A DNA stretch of 64,000 nt from Paenalcaligenes hermetiae (GTDB lineage: Bacteria; Pseudomonadota; Gammaproteobacteria; Burkholderiales; Burkholderiaceae_B), in contig NZ_BAABKD010000008.1 of assembly GCF_039543645.1 (NCBI RefSeq), forward strand, positions 124,001-188,000, read 5' to 3'. The notes under the pieces are model-generated. The model did no database searches. It was not told where the DNA came from and saw nothing but the letters and a program-made list of their open reading frames with translations. Positions within the stretch are counted from its first letter, which is position 1; every line of letters starts with the position of its first letter. The position numbers and the translations under genes were made by a program. Shown piece after piece: positions 16,247 to 25,353 of the stretch.

Positions 16247-17899
16247 TTATCGCAGGGCTTTGCGTAGGATCTTCCCCACATTGGATTTAGGCAGCTCATC
16301 CCTAAACTCCACATAATGCGGAATTTTATAGCCGGTCAAATGTTGACGACAATACTTAATCAACTCTCGCTCCGTCAAATTTGGATCCTTACGTTGTACA
16401 AATAATTTAACCGCCTCACCCGTACGCTCATCGGGAACCCCTACTGCTGCCACCTCTTGCACCCCTGGATGCATCGCGACGACCTCTTCGATTTCATTGG
16501 GGTAGACATTAAAGCCCGATACTAAAATAATGTCTTTTTTTCGATCTACCAAGAATACAAAACCATTTGCATCGATATAACCAATATCCCCTGTTCGTAA
16601 AAAACCATCAGCATAAAAAACCTGTGCCGTCTCCTCTGGCTTTTGCCAGTAGCCAGAAGTCACCTGAGGACCACGCACGCAAATCTCACCCACTTCACCC
16701 ACGCCCATATCTTGTCCTGAATCATCACGAATAACGAGTTCAGTCGAAGGTAATGGCAAGCCAATAGATCCCTCTACATGCCGACCATCAAAAGGATTGA
16801 TCGTTACTGCAGGAGAGGTTTCGGTTAAACCATAAGCTTGAACCAGTGGTAGCCCTGTTACTTTTTCCCAGCGCTCAGACACCGCTTTCTGCACAGCCAT
16901 CCCGCCACCTAAAACCAAACGCAATGATGAAAAATTCACTTTAGCAAAATCAGGATGGTTAAGTAATGCGTTAAATAACGTGTTCACCCCCGTGAAACCC
17001 GTCATTTTTTCTTTATTCATGGTCTTAATGAGTGCTGGGATATCTCGCGCATCAGGAATTAAGACATTACGTGCGCCCAGCTTAATAAAAAGCATGCAGT
17101 TCGCCGTTAAAGCAAAAATATGATAGAGCGGCAATGCCGTAATCACACACTCCTTACCATCGCGTACCACCGCTCGCACCCAAACATAAGCTTGCATTAA
17201 GTTAGCCAGCATATTGCCATGAGAAAGCATTGCGCTTTTGGGCACCCCTGTGGTTCCCCCTGTATACTGCAAAAAAGCCAAATCTTCTTGCTGAATATTG
17301 ACTGGCTGATACGACTGGCGTGAGCCAAGGCGTAAAGCCTGCTTTAAACGCACGTGCCCGGGCAGCTCCCATTTAGGTACGGCTTTTTTTACACGACGTA
17401 ATACAAAGTTCGTTAACCCACCCTTTACTGCTCCTAATAAATCCCCAACCCCTGTAACAACTACGCTTTGTAAATAAGGACGATGCTTAACCTTTTCTAG
17501 TACATGAGCAAAGTTCTCAGCCACAACAATAGCTTTAGCCCGAGAGTCATTAAGCTGGTATTCCAGCTCTCGCGGTTTATACAATGGATTGCAATTCACC
17601 ATCACACAACCCGCTTTTAATACACCAAACATACAAACCATATATTGCAAAATGTTTGGCATCATCAGTAGCACAGCATCGCCTTTTTTAAACCCTTGCA
17701 GACGCAACCAATTTGCAAAATAACTACTCTGGCGATTCAGCTCGGCATAACTCATCTCACGCCCTAAAGACACATAAGCAGTTTGCTTGGCAAAACGCTC
17801 GCAACTTTGCTCTAGCACGTCTACCAATGAGGTATAACCGGAGGTACTAATTGTTTCTGGAACATCTTCTGGGTAGCTTTTCAGCCAAATTTTCTCCAT
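16247..17899 (-). CDS. fadD: Long-chain fatty acid-CoA ligase
   Basis: A 550-residue adenylate-forming enzyme that activates fatty acids to acyl-CoA at the inner membrane using ATP. Motifs: YTGGTTGVPKSAMLSHGN (ATP/AMP loop), QAYGLTETSPA, and the C-terminal hinge DGFLRTGDIGY then VDRKKDIILVSGFNVYPNEI. The C-terminal catalytic lysine lies in LPKSNVGKILRKAL. It is the last gene of the fatty-acid operon, 30 bases after the hotdog gene, and ends just before the shared terminator. Confidence 0.93.
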   Translation of the reverse strand: MEKIWLKSYPEDVPETISTSGYTSLVDVLEQSCERFAKQTAYVSLGREMSYAELNRQSSYFANWLRLQGFKKGDAVLLMMPNILQYMVCMFGVLKAGCVMVNCNPLYKPRELEYQLNDSRAKAIVVAENFAHVLEKVKHRPYLQSVVVTGVGDLLGAVKGGLTNFVLRRVKKAVPKWELPGHVRLKQALRLGSRQSYQPVNIQQEDLAFLQYTGGTTGVPKSAMLSHGNMLANLMQAYVWVRAVVRDGKECVITALPLYHIFALTANCMLFIKLGARNVLIPDARDIPALIKTMNKEKMTGFTGVNTLFNALLNHPDFAKVNFSSLRLVLGGGMAVQKAVSERWEKVTGLPLVQAYGLTETSPAVTINPFDGRHVEGSIGLPLPSTELVIRDDSGQDMGVGEVGEICVRGPQVTSGYWQKPEETAQVFYADGFLRTGDIGYIDANGFVFLVDRKKDIILVSGFNVYPNEIEEVVAMHPGVQEVAAVGVPDERTGEAVKLFVQRKDPNLTERELIKYCRQHLTGYKIPHYVEFRDELPKSNVGKILRKALR

Positions 17900-17929
17900 A
17901 TCCTCTCTCTCCTTACTCTTGAACTCTGC

Positions 17930-18457
17930 TTAACCTTCTTGCTTACGCTCGCTCTGGGCTTTCTTTTTTTGACTATAGTGCCGACGATGCGCAATATATA
18001 ACGTCCTTTCTACAATGGCATAAACCTCTCCGGCCTGATCTTCAAGAGATATAACAAAATCATGAGTGACTTCTTGGTGTTCTTCTAAAGCGCTTTGTAT
18101 ACGATCCTTGTCTTCAGCCGTAACACGACACCATGTATATAACGTGCAATAGGCTGGTCGTCGGAAGCGGATCGAAGCCTGCTTATCCCATACAATCACA
18201 TCCTCGCCTAAACTCACCATCAATAACAAAGGATGCGGTCCATCAGTGACACCAAATAACGATCCACCAAATATAGACCCCAATGCATTACGTGTCCGCC
18301 AATGCAAGGGGAGACGTATTTTCATGGCGGACAGGTCTGGAGTGACTTCGATCACCTTGCCTCCCATGCTGCGAAAGCCTGGATGCAAGTTGAAGCCAGC
18401 TCTCAGTACCCGTGCTCGCCACTTAGGTGGTATGCGATAAATCCACCGTAGCTTCAT
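17930..18457 (-). CDS. DUF4442 hotdog-fold protein, putative thioesterase-like
   Basis: This 175-residue protein resembles the DUF4442 group of hotdog-fold proteins. Visible features are the N-terminal basic region, the RNALGSIFGGSLFGVTDG helix segment typical of hotdog folds and a C-terminal strand ending VERTLYIA, then a Lys/Gln-rich tail. A clear catalytic acid is not obvious, so acyl-CoA thioesterase activity is only inferred. It lies three bases after the thiolase gene and 30 bases before fadD, inside the fatty-acid operon. Confidence 0.72.
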   Translation of the reverse strand: MKLRWIYRIPPKWRARVLRAGFNLHPGFRSMGGKVIEVTPDLSAMKIRLPLHWRTRNALGSIFGGSLFGVTDGPHPLLLMVSLGEDVIVWDKQASIRFRRPAYCTLYTWCRVTAEDKDRIQSALEEHQEVTHDFVISLEDQAGEVYAIVERTLYIAHRRHYSQKKKAQSERKQEG

Positions 18458-18460
18458 ACG

Positions 18461-19663
18461 TTAGAGCGCCTCAAATATCCCAGCCGCGCCCATACCCGTA
18501 CCGATACACATAGTCACCATGCCGTACTTGGCTCCGGTACGGCGCAACCCATGCACCAATGTAGCCGTACGAATCGCCCCGGTTGCTCCTAAGGGGTGAC
18601 CAAGAGCGATCGCTCCGCCTAATGGATTCACCTTTTCTGGATTTAAATCCAACTGGCGCATCACAGCTAAAGCCTGAGCTGCAAAAGCCTCATTTAACTC
18701 AATCCAATCCATCTGATCGAGTGTCAAACCAGCTTGTTTTAAAACCTTAGGGATGGCTTCTACTGGACCAATCCCCATCACCTCTGGCGGAACCCCAGCA
18801 ACCTCATAGCCTACAAAGCGGGCCAACGGTTGTAAATTTAGCTGCTTGAGGATTTTTTCTGAAACCAGCACCACAGCAGCAGCACCATCAGAAACCTGAG
18901 AGCTGTTTCCGGCTGTCACAGAACCTCTAGCCGAGAAGACAGGACGCAAACGTGCTAACCCCTCTAAACTACTATCAGGTCGCGGCCCCTCGTCTACACG
19001 CACAACATGTTGACGCTCGATGACCTCACCATTGTCTTGGCCAGAGGGCACATAAGAGGTTGTTTCGTAAGGAGTGATCTCCGCATCAAACAACCCAGCC
19101 TTTTGGGCAGCAATAGCCCGCTCGTGGGATTGCAATGCAAATGCGTCTTGATCCTCACGCGAAATATGCCAACGCTCAGCGACTTTCTCGGCAGTTAGGC
19201 CCATGCCATATCCCATGCCAATTAGATCAGGGTTTTCAAAAATTCGAGGGTTAATGGCGATTTTATTACCCATCATTTGGGGCATCACGCTCATGGACTC
19301 TGTACCCGCCGCGATCATCACGTCCGCCTCACCGAGTCGGATTTTCGCGGCCGCATCAGCAACCGCCTGTAGCCCCGAAGCGCAAAAACGGTTCACCGTC
19401 ACGCCTGGTACCTGAGCAGGTAAACCTGCAAGCAATACCCCCATCCGTGCTACGTTCATCCCCTGTTCGGCCTCGGGCATAGCGCACCCAACAATAACAT
19501 CACCAATCAGCGCAGGATCCAACTCGGGTACTTGAGCTAATGCTGCCTGTAGGGCACCAACAAGTAAATCATCAGGACGAGTTTTTCCAAATACGCCCCC
19601 ACGCTTACCCACAGGCAGCCGAGTGGCTGCAACAATATACGCCTCTTGTTTTTGACTGCTCAT
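18461..19663 (-). CDS. fadA: Acetyl-CoA C-acyltransferase (FadA-type thiolase)
   Basis: The 400-residue enzyme performs the last step of beta-oxidation, cleaving 3-ketoacyl-CoA with CoA. The nucleophilic Cys is in NRFCASGLQ (about residue 94), the catalytic His in GGAIALGHPLGATGA, and the second Cys in MCIGTGMGAAG near the C-terminus. It starts 11 bases after the FadN-like gene, the same pairing as fadN-fadA of Bacillus. Confidence 0.92.
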   Translation of the reverse strand: MSSQKQEAYIVAATRLPVGKRGGVFGKTRPDDLLVGALQAALAQVPELDPALIGDVIVGCAMPEAEQGMNVARMGVLLAGLPAQVPGVTVNRFCASGLQAVADAAAKIRLGEADVMIAAGTESMSVMPQMMGNKIAINPRIFENPDLIGMGYGMGLTAEKVAERWHISREDQDAFALQSHERAIAAQKAGLFDAEITPYETTSYVPSGQDNGEVIERQHVVRVDEGPRPDSSLEGLARLRPVFSARGSVTAGNSSQVSDGAAAVVLVSEKILKQLNLQPLARFVGYEVAGVPPEVMGIGPVEAIPKVLKQAGLTLDQMDWIELNEAFAAQALAVMRQLDLNPEKVNPLGGAIALGHPLGATGAIRTATLVHGLRRTGAKYGMVTMCIGTGMGAAGIFEAL

Positions 19664-19674
19664 AATCCTTCCTT

Positions 19675-22074
19675 TTAATTACGTAGTGGTTTGCCTGTGG
19701 TCAACATATGACGGATGCGCGCTAGTGTTTCTGGTGTACGTAACAACTGCACAAATTCGCGCCGCTCCACGGCTAATAGCCATTGTTCGTCAACCTCTGT
19801 GCCACTATCAATATCTCCTCCACATAAAGCAACCGCTGCAGCATGGGCAACGCGATAATCATGCTCGCTAATCATGCCGCCCTCTAACATATTGGTTAGC
19901 TGCAAATCAAAGTTAGCAATGCCATTTCTACCGGCAACGGGAATACGACTAGGTACAGCTGGCGGCTGATGCCCCATATCGGCTAAGGCACGAGCTTGTT
20001 TAAGCGCTGTCCATAACAATTCGTCCGCATGGAACACAACCTTGTCATGCTTTTGTGCAAAGCCCACTTGCTGAGCTTCGAGCGCACTTTTTGCCACTTG
20101 AGCCATGGCAATTTGTCGGAAAGGCTTAACCAAATAGGGGAACACTTCAGCAGGTGTTTCAGTGGTACGCGCTAATTCTGCGGCACGTACAGCAAAAGCC
20201 TTGCTACCACCCCCAGCTGGAATAAGCCCTACACCAACCTCGACAAGCCCCATATAGCTTTCTAGTGCTAACACACGCGAGTGTGCATGCATCGCAAACT
20301 CACAACCACCACCTAGCGCTAGACCTTGAACCGCAGCCACTGTTGGCACACGTGCATAACGCAAAGCCAAAGCCGTTTGCTGGAATTTAGCTACCTCGGC
20401 TTCCAACACATCAAAAGCTTGAGCTTCCACCGCATCGGCTACCTGCTGTAGATTTGCTCCCACCGCAAAAGGAGCCTCATGCCAGATAACAAGCCCTTCG
20501 TAAGACTGCTCTGCTATGGCTACGGCTTCTAAGATACCAGTTAGCACCTCATTGCCAATGGTATGCATTTTGGACTGAATCGATAAAATGGCGATGCCCG
20601 CATCCACCGTGGGTAAGCGCCATAAGCGTACCCCCTCGTTTTGCCATATGGTCTCTTGCTCAAGCACTTGATCTGAGCGCGCCTCTCCGTACAAGCGCTC
20701 ACCGAATAATTGACGCTGATACACAGGCAAGGCAGAGCGAGCCTCAATCTGCTTCGTACGTGCCGAAAACGACCCATCGGACTGATGTACTCCCTCGCGC
20801 CCTGACTCTAGCACCCAATCAGGTAGCTTCGCGTCACTCATCGTGAGACCCGCCTGAATGTCCTCTTGAATCGCTTTAGCTACGGTTTGCCAGCCTGCTT
20901 GCTGCCACTGCTCAAAAGGACCTTGAGACCAGCCAAATCCCCAGCGCATCGCTAAATCCACATCACGAGCATTTTGTGCAATGTCGCCTAAATGCACAGC
21001 ACTGTAGTGGAATGTATCGCGCAGTACCGCCCACAAAAACTGGGCTTGCGGATGTGAGCTTTGACGCAATCCCAATAAGCGAGCAGCAGGATCTTTTTGT
21101 TTTAAGATCTGTACTAGTTCGTCTGCGGCTTGACCTGCTCGTGCGCGGTAGCTGGCCGTTTCAGGATCCAAAACTTGGATGTCCTTACCCTGCTTACGAT
21201 AAACCCCTGCCCGCGTTTTCTGCCCTAATGCCCCTTGCTCAATTAGCACCTGTAACCAAGCTGGAGCCTTAAAGTAAGCATGCCAAGGGTCCTCCGTTGC
21301 GTTCTCTTGCAAGGTACGAATTACATGAGCTAATGTGTCTAAGCCCACCACGTCAGCGGTGCGATACGTAGCACTTTTAGGACGACCAATAAGTGGCCCG
21401 GTAATCGCATCCACCTCATCAAAGCCTAAGCCTAAACGCTGCGTATGATGCATTGCCGCCAACATGGAAAACACACCAATACGGTTCGCAATAAAGTTAG
21501 GCGTATCTAAGGCTCGAATCACACCTTTACCTAAGGTGGTGGTTAACCATGTTTCAAGCTTATCTAATACCTCGCTTGAGGTATACGAAGTGGCGATCAA
21601 CTCAACCAACTTCATATACCGAGGAGGGTTAAAGAAATGCACTCCACAAAAACGTGAGCGTAATGCCTCGGGCAAAGACTCCGCCAAGGCTTGGATGGAT
21701 AGCCCTGACGTATTGGAAACAAAAATACTCTCTGCTCCTAGTGCTGGCGCTATTTTTTTGTACAGATCTTGCTTCCAATCCATACGCTCAGCAATCGCCT
21801 CGATCACTACCTCACACTCTTTTAAGCGATCTAGATGCTGGTCATAGTTAGCAGGCTCAATGGAAGTGAGTACCTCTTTACTGGCTAGAGGTGCCGGTTC
21901 AGCTTTTTGTAAACGCTTGATTGCATTAACACTAACTCCATTCGGATCTCCCGTCTGCGCAGCAAGATCATAGAGCAGCACAGAAATTCCCGCATTGGCC
22001 AAGTGTGCTGCGATTTGGGCGCCCATTACTCCGGCTCCCAAAACCGCTACACGCGTAATATTAAAAGTACTCAA
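19675..22074 (-). CDS. 3-hydroxyacyl-CoA dehydrogenase / enoyl-CoA hydratase, FadN-like
   Basis: A 799-residue bifunctional beta-oxidation enzyme with the dehydrogenase first. The NAD loop VLGAGVMGAQIAAHLANAG is at residues 11-29 and the dehydrogenase signature is GVHFFNPPRYMKLVEL. A crotonase-type hydratase domain follows in the C-terminal half (about 470-680, with QGLALGGGCEFAMH and VEVGVGLIPAGGG). This order is opposite to FadB/FadJ and matches Bacillus FadN (about 790 residues). It sits in the same operon as a FadJ-like enzyme, so the organism encodes two different multienzymes there. Confidence 0.9.
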   Translation of the reverse strand: MSTFNITRVAVLGAGVMGAQIAAHLANAGISVLLYDLAAQTGDPNGVSVNAIKRLQKAEPAPLASKEVLTSIEPANYDQHLDRLKECEVVIEAIAERMDWKQDLYKKIAPALGAESIFVSNTSGLSIQALAESLPEALRSRFCGVHFFNPPRYMKLVELIATSYTSSEVLDKLETWLTTTLGKGVIRALDTPNFIANRIGVFSMLAAMHHTQRLGLGFDEVDAITGPLIGRPKSATYRTADVVGLDTLAHVIRTLQENATEDPWHAYFKAPAWLQVLIEQGALGQKTRAGVYRKQGKDIQVLDPETASYRARAGQAADELVQILKQKDPAARLLGLRQSSHPQAQFLWAVLRDTFHYSAVHLGDIAQNARDVDLAMRWGFGWSQGPFEQWQQAGWQTVAKAIQEDIQAGLTMSDAKLPDWVLESGREGVHQSDGSFSARTKQIEARSALPVYQRQLFGERLYGEARSDQVLEQETIWQNEGVRLWRLPTVDAGIAILSIQSKMHTIGNEVLTGILEAVAIAEQSYEGLVIWHEAPFAVGANLQQVADAVEAQAFDVLEAEVAKFQQTALALRYARVPTVAAVQGLALGGGCEFAMHAHSRVLALESYMGLVEVGVGLIPAGGGSKAFAVRAAELARTTETPAEVFPYLVKPFRQIAMAQVAKSALEAQQVGFAQKHDKVVFHADELLWTALKQARALADMGHQPPAVPSRIPVAGRNGIANFDLQLTNMLEGGMISEHDYRVAHAAAVALCGGDIDSGTEVDEQWLLAVERREFVQLLRTPETLARIRHMLTTGKPLRN

Positions 22075-22105
22075 TGCTCTCTCCTTCCCTCAAAATGGGT
22101 AACGA

Positions 22106-23365
22106 CTAAAACGAAGCGGATACTTGCATACCAATTACATGCCCTTTGCTTTTGTATTCGCCAGAGACTAAGCCTCGGCCTGGCTCAAGGTTATGAATTG
22201 GTGTTTTTTTCAGGTACAAATAGGTGTAGCCAACATCAAAGCTCATGTTTTTGTGTTGATATTGCACACCTGTGGAATACCAGCGACGATTGTTATCAGG
22301 CAAAGAGGTAGGACGCTTTTCTGCGCTACGAATCGGTGCCTGGTCAGTGGCTACACCGACTTTCCAAGTCCAGTCCTCATTGATTTTGTATTTCGCACCT
22401 AAAGCAAAACGCCAGGTGTCTCTGAACTGTAGATCGAGGGCATTGCTAGGCAGCCCTTGGTTTTCAATCGTGAGCTCAGGAATACTGCTCCATCCGGTCC
22501 AAGACACATCGCCTAATAAAGTCCAGCGCGGGTTTAGCTGATGTGAAACACTTAAAATTGCTGTATCTGGGAGCTTGACCGTAGCACGCGCGTCCGCCGC
22601 CACCATATGCTGGCCTTGGACTGCAATATTGGTATCGCCTTTACCTGTATGTTTGATACGTGAACGGTAAGACAAACCAATGCGTGTCGATTCTACTGGT
22701 TGGAAAACCACACCCACATTCCACCCCCACGCATCGCCATTGACATCAACTTTGGCATCGCCCTCTATGGGGAAAGGTAACAAGGGATGTACTACCGGCA
22801 CAGCCAACTTATATTTGGCATCAATGCGCTGCCAGTTCACTCCCGCTCCAATGGACCATTGGTCATTCACCCGATAAGCAATAGTCGGGTTGATATTGAT
22901 AGTTTTAATTTCGAACTCACGGGAATGAAAACGTCCTACCCAATCGTCTTCATACTCTGTTTTTAAACCAAACGGCACGCCTACGCCCAGCCCAACATAC
23001 CAGCGTGGATTCAACTGCCATGTTGCGGCCAAGTTAGGCACAACCCCCCAACCTCCTGCATCGCCACCTGAAGTGCCTTTCGTGTTAAATGGTGTCACAC
23101 TTTGCCCGTTATCCGTGAACTTAAAGGAAGGGCGAATAGCTGTCACCCCACCCGTTACATGGATACCAGGTAAATACGTCATCGCAGCAGGGTTAAAATG
23201 CAAAACACTTGCATTTTCAGTATCTACGCCTGATCCAGCATAAGCATTTCCCAGCCCACTGGCGTTTTGTTCTAATAACTGAAAACCTGCTCCTAATGCG
23301 GTATTGGCATAAACGGCACTCAATACCAATGGCAATACCATCACACTGTGTTTTTTGATTTTCAT
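22106..23365 (-). CDS. fadL: Outer-membrane long-chain fatty acid transporter (FadL/OmpP1 family)
   Basis: A 419-residue beta-barrel with an N-terminal signal peptide (basic MKIKKH, hydrophobic core, cleavage probably after ANTALG or ALGA). The mature start GAGFQLLEQNASGLGNAYAG is the FadL N-terminal hatch motif, followed by ENASVLHFNPAAMTYL. Repeated aromatic barrel strands and a final Phe fit outer-membrane assembly. Two adjacent ATG codons exist; the second is better spaced from AGGAGAC. It lies inside the fatty-acid operon, 59 bases after the FadJ-like gene, with a hairpin in the gap. Confidence 0.93.
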   Translation of the reverse strand: MKIKKHSVMVLPLVLSAVYANTALGAGFQLLEQNASGLGNAYAGSGVDTENASVLHFNPAAMTYLPGIHVTGGVTAIRPSFKFTDNGQSVTPFNTKGTSGGDAGGWGVVPNLAATWQLNPRWYVGLGVGVPFGLKTEYEDDWVGRFHSREFEIKTININPTIAYRVNDQWSIGAGVNWQRIDAKYKLAVPVVHPLLPFPIEGDAKVDVNGDAWGWNVGVVFQPVESTRIGLSYRSRIKHTGKGDTNIAVQGQHMVAADARATVKLPDTAILSVSHQLNPRWTLLGDVSWTGWSSIPELTIENQGLPSNALDLQFRDTWRFALGAKYKINEDWTWKVGVATDQAPIRSAEKRPTSLPDNNRRWYSTGVQYQHKNMSFDVGYTYLYLKKTPIHNLEPGRGLVSGEYKSKGHVIGMQVSASF

Positions 23366-23391
23366 CATTGTCTCCTTATTTCCTTTGGTTT

Positions 23392-23411
23392 TAGGCCTAG
23401 GAATAGGCCTA
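23392..23411. promoter_or_regulatory. Tandem self-complementary hairpin before fadL
   Basis: TAGGCCTA occurs at 23392-23399 and again at 23404-23411, separated by four bases. Because each copy is its own reverse complement, the two form an eight-pair stem with a four-base loop on either strand. It falls in the 59-base gap between the FadJ-like gene and fadL. There is no U-tract, so it looks more like an mRNA-stability or processing element than a terminator. Confidence 0.5.
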
Positions 23412-23424
23412 TTTCACTACTTCA

Positions 23425-25353
23425 CTACTGCACTCCTCGTTGATACAACGGCCCGCCCGTAAACGGTGCGTAGCCAGTTCCGAAAATCATCCCAGCATCG
23501 ACCAAGTCCGCATCTTTCACTACTTGTTGGTCAAGCTGTTGCTTAGCGCTTGAGGCCAATAAATCTGCCAGCTCTTGCGCAAGCTTATTGGCAACCGGCT
23601 CTGCTTTTGGTTTAATCGCCTTGCCGGCTTTCCATTGATAAAAGCCCTGACCGGTTTTACGGCCCAATTGGTTTTTTTCTATTTTTTCCTGTAGGCAAAC
23701 TGGGGCTAAAGCATCAGTAACTAATTGTTTTCCCACCGCTAAAGCCACATCCAAGCCCACCATATCTACCAGCTCAATCGGCCCAACCGGCATGCCATAA
23801 GCTTCCATCGCAGCATCAATCGCTTCAGGCTTATACCCCTCGTCCACCAGGCGCATCGCGGCCAACATATAAGGGGTTAAAGCCGCATTAACTAAAAACC
23901 CAGGTACGCTTTTTACAACCAAAGGCAGCTTTCCTATCTGTCCCACAAAGCCGCGGGCTTGATCCACAACCTGCTGATGCGCTGGACTCGATACATTCTG
24001 ATGTACCACCTCTACTAAAGGCATCAATGCCACAGGGTTAAAAAAATGGATACCCACCAAACGCTCTGGTTGTTTTAGATCCCGGCTCAGATCCTCTAAC
24101 GCCAAGCTAGAAGTGTTCGTAGCCAATACAGCATCAGGGCGCATCACCTGCTCTAAATACGCATAAAGCCCACGTTTCGCATCGATATTTTCACTAATGG
24201 CCTCGAGTACCAGTTGCGCCTGTGCTGCACCGTGCCCATGGGGGTCAGGAATCAATCGATCTAATGCCGCTTGAATAGCACGTGGCTCTTTGAGGCGCCT
24301 TTTAAATAACGTGGCGGCACGCTGCATAACGGCTTCGATCGCTGCTTGATTTTGATCCTGCAGGCTTACCTTTACGCCTTGTAAGGCACACCATGCCGCA
24401 ATATCACCACCCATTACTCCCGCCCCGATCACATGCACTTGCTGCAAGGGCTGGTATTGTTCTGGCCGACCTTCGTTTTTTAGACGTTCCTGAAGGTGAT
24501 ACACACGCAATAAGTTTTTTGCCGTCTCCGAGCTTAAGATCTGATTCAAAAGCTTAGGGTTCTTTAGCGCATTCCCCTCGTGGTGCTGCCATAACTGCAA
24601 AATAGCGCGAGGGGCTAAATAATGTTGATGTGGGTCTTTCTGCTGTAACTGCTGCGTGACCTTTTTAGCCACTAATGAGCGCAATGGCTTCATATTTAGC
24701 CATTTTTTCCAGCCTTTTATTTGGCGGGGCTTACGACCCGAAACCACCCACTCACGGGCAACTTGCTCGCTAACCCTTAAGGGAACAATAGCATCAATTA
24801 ACCCCATTTTTAGGGCACGTTTACTATTGATACGACGCCCTGTCAGCATCATATCTAGACCATCAATCGCTCCGACTTGGCGCGGCAAACGTAAAATCCC
24901 ACCCCAACCTGGAAATATCCCCAACATGACCTCGGGTAAGCCCAAGCGAGTCTCGCTACTTTCAACAACCAAACGATAACGACAAGCTAAGGCGAGCTCT
25001 AAACCCCCCCCCAAACAATGACCATTAATGAGGGCTAAGGTAGGGTAAGGCACACGCTCTAGGCGCTCGAATAAATACCAACCACGGCTGACCATTTCTT
25101 TAGCAGCCTCTGGTGTGGTTAATTCAGAAAACTCATTAATATCTGCCCCTACAATAAAACCCGTTTTTTTTGCGGAGCTAATCACTAAGGCTTTAGGTGG
25201 ATGCTTTTCTAATAAATTTAGTATCTGTGCTAGCTCGGCCATCACTTCGGCCGAAAGCGCATTCACGGCAGTCTCTTTTTTATCCAGATAGAGCCATGCC
25301 ACTTCAGTCTCATCAAAGCGTAAAAACCAGTGCTTGCTGCTATGACTCATCAT
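23425..25353 (-). CDS. Enoyl-CoA hydratase / 3-hydroxyacyl-CoA dehydrogenase, FadJ-like
   Basis: This 642-residue bifunctional enzyme has the hydratase first (crotonase motifs GADINEFSEL, INGHCLGGGLELALAC, GIFPGWGGILRLPR). The dehydrogenase follows (VIGAGVMGGDIAAWCALQG at about 310, GIHFFNPVALMPLVEV), as in FadB/FadJ. It is shorter than E. coli FadJ (714), mostly from the C-terminal repeat. The start overlaps the thiolase stop by four bases (ATGA), so the pair is translationally coupled like fadI-fadJ. Confidence 0.92.
   Translation of the reverse strand: MMSHSSKHWFLRFDETEVAWLYLDKKETAVNALSAEVMAELAQILNLLEKHPPKALVISSAKKTGFIVGADINEFSELTTPEAAKEMVSRGWYLFERLERVPYPTLALINGHCLGGGLELALACRYRLVVESSETRLGLPEVMLGIFPGWGGILRLPRQVGAIDGLDMMLTGRRINSKRALKMGLIDAIVPLRVSEQVAREWVVSGRKPRQIKGWKKWLNMKPLRSLVAKKVTQQLQQKDPHQHYLAPRAILQLWQHHEGNALKNPKLLNQILSSETAKNLLRVYHLQERLKNEGRPEQYQPLQQVHVIGAGVMGGDIAAWCALQGVKVSLQDQNQAAIEAVMQRAATLFKRRLKEPRAIQAALDRLIPDPHGHGAAQAQLVLEAISENIDAKRGLYAYLEQVMRPDAVLATNTSSLALEDLSRDLKQPERLVGIHFFNPVALMPLVEVVHQNVSSPAHQQVVDQARGFVGQIGKLPLVVKSVPGFLVNAALTPYMLAAMRLVDEGYKPEAIDAAMEAYGMPVGPIELVDMVGLDVALAVGKQLVTDALAPVCLQEKIEKNQLGRKTGQGFYQWKAGKAIKPKAEPVANKLAQELADLLASSAKQQLDQQVVKDADLVDAGMIFGTGYAPFTGGPLYQRGVQ

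Noticed and set aside
16072..16314. Minus-strand 80-codon frame containing KIRTHDPLVRSQVLYPTELQ
   Set aside because: It is the antisense of the second tRNA-Arg gene plus the fadD terminator, a well-known false protein that appears wherever this tRNA is translated backwards.
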